A stretch of 21,794 bases of DNA from JAYTJL01 sp043731125 (lineage in GTDB: Bacteria; Patescibacteriota; Saccharimonadia; Saccharimonadales; UBA10212): positions 1-21,794 of the forward strand of contig JAYTJL010000035.1 of NCBI GenBank assembly GCA_043731125.1, given 5' to 3'. The notes under the pieces were generated by a model. That model was not told where the DNA came from. It saw only the letters and a program-made list of their open reading frames with translations, and did no database searches. The position numbers and the translations under genes were made by a program. Numbering within the stretch: position 1 is the first letter of the stretch; every line of letters begins with the position of its first letter. Of the stretch, positions 20,975-21,794 are shown in pieces.

Positions 20975-21794
20975 TAGCTGTTATTTGATACTCCTATGTA
21001 AGCTAGCTGGGTACGATGCAGGCCAGTATGGGAAGTCTTATACCATGAGCTTTCACCTCGTAGCTCTCTGATTACAGCCCAGAGGGCTGCGGCGTTTAAT
21101 ACAAGCTGGTAAGGTATTTGACTAATTAGTAAAACTGCATAATGCCGAGGCTTCACTTTTTGATTATATGCGTTACTAAAATCATGTAGGAAAATTACGT
21201 TTAGGGAAATCAGTATACCAATTGGAATCATAGGTAAATAGGCCAGCAATACTAACATTACCGGTGCATCTATAAAGATTGCCGTGAGTATTGAAATAGG
21301 AATAAAGGCAGTTATGACGGCTAGTAGAACCGGACCAATCAGTACATAGTCGGCCAATAGTCTTTGCCTATTAGTCGGCAATTTTCGCCACACACCCTTT
21401 CGCCACTCTTGGAAAAAACCTTGATTCCAGCGCACTCTCTGATTAAACAAACTAACTAGGCTATCTGGTGTTTCTTCGCGTGTAGCTAGAGATGGTTCGT
21501 AGTAAACTGCTGTCTTGGTATGAAATTTAGAACTAAGTAAGACTCCTAGTGAACAGTCTTCAGTCAAAGTATCTGGCCAGCCACCTGCTCTTTTCAGAAG
21601 CGAGAGGCGCACAAAGACAGTATTGCCACCCAGTGGCACAAAACTTTGGCTGGCTTGGTAGGCCATGGTGCTATTAAAAAAACGGTAGTACTCTAAGACA
21701 TTATGCAATGCGTACCACGAAGAATGGTGGTTCATTAATTGAACGCCACCCTGAACAATGCCGACAGTTTTATCATGAAATGCCGCATCAACGT
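20974..21794 (-). CDS. GT2 family glycosyltransferase, 5' end beyond window
   Basis: The frame is open to the window edge, so the N-terminal part, including the first Asp motifs, is missing. An internal ATG at 21735 is not the real start: upstream codons in frame (VDAAFHDKTVGIVQGGVQL) are typical GT2 sequence. Visible parts are GGNTVFVR, LTEDCSLG (the TED motif), QRVRWNQGF (QxxRW) and three or four C-terminal transmembrane helices ending in RGESSWYKTSHTG. It is of the processive synthase-like or dolichyl-phosphate-type kind. Its stop overlaps the start of the GT-C gene by one base. It resembles the split GT2 at 10429-11669. Confidence 0.85.
   Translation of the reverse strand, partial: VDAAFHDKTVGIVQGGVQLMNHHSSWYALHNVLEYYRFFNSTMAYQASQSFVPLGGNTVFVRLSLLKRAGGWPDTLTEDCSLGVLLSSKFHTKTAVYYEPSLATREETPDSLVSLFNQRVRWNQGFFQEWRKGVWRKLPTNRQRLLADYVLIGPVLLAVITAFIPISILTAIFIDAPVMLVLLAYLPMIPIGILISLNVIFLHDFSNAYNQKVKPRHYAVLLISQIPYQLVLNAAALWAVIRELRGESSWYKTSHTGLHRTQLAYIGVSNNS

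Noticed and set aside
1..21794. CRISPR array, prophage, plasmid origin or toxin-antitoxin system
   Set aside because: No regularly spaced direct repeats, phage structural genes, replication origin repeats or recognisable toxin pair were seen. The only mobile-element gene is the RAYT.
1..21794. UGA recoding as in Gracilibacteria/Absconditabacteria
   Set aside because: TGA ends the transposase, murA and XRE genes at the expected lengths, and full-length proteins need no internal TGA read-through.

Overview
The window looks like a chromosomal segment of a very small-genomed Gram-positive-type bacterium, most likely a Candidatus Saccharibacteria (TM7) or related Patescibacteria/CPR member. The reasons are the compact layout, a MurA carrying an N-terminal helix-turn-helix, short versions of MurI and FolD, a sortase with an LPXTG mini-protein, DUF5684 and Excalibur-type proteins, and moderate GC. 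TGA ends several genes (transposase, XRE protein, murA), so the standard code applies and the UGA=Gly clades (Gracilibacteria, Absconditabacteria) are unlikely. The taxonomic call is an inference from gene content; no marker gene was compared.

Layout. 1-722: a REP-associated tyrosine transposase (RAYT) framed by copies of a 24-nt near-palindrome, inserted directly before murD. 749-8000: core metabolism and peptidoglycan precursor genes. These are murD (+), then a minus-strand run of DUF1059 protein, folD, DUF5684 membrane protein and murI, two minus-strand tRNAs (Lys-CTT, Arg-TCG) with a structured leader, an XRE/DUF3467-like protein, murB (+) and glyA (-). 8063-10436: HTH-murA overlapping a sortase (+).

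10429-21794: a cell-surface region. A minus-strand operon with a consensus promoter encodes an LPNTG mini-protein of 53 residues, a membrane-anchored NodB deacetylase and a GT2 glycosyltransferase whose gene is split by an apparent one-base frameshift. Divergent to it, a plus-strand unit encodes a large secreted NodB deacetylase with two copies of a GGWG...TDD module, overlapped by a secreted protein resembling double-psi beta-barrels. After tRNA-Arg(TCT) and tRNA-Gly(TCC) comes a secreted galactose/glyoxal-oxidase-like copper radical oxidase carrying two more copies of the same module, followed by an Excalibur-domain protein. A GT-C (PMT/ArnT-type) membrane glycosyltransferase and a GT2 enzyme cut by the window edge close the region on the minus strand.

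How it fits together. The first half supplies peptidoglycan precursor enzymes: MurA, MurB, MurD and D-glutamate from MurI. The second half looks like a system for building, deacetylating, oxidising and anchoring surface glycans and proteins. The joint role of the oxidase, the module-bearing deacetylase, the LPXTG mini-protein and the sortase is inference from proximity and shared modules. Several convergent gene pairs are separated by long perfect palindromes that begin GTAG and end CTAC and overlap the stop codon of the minus-strand gene.
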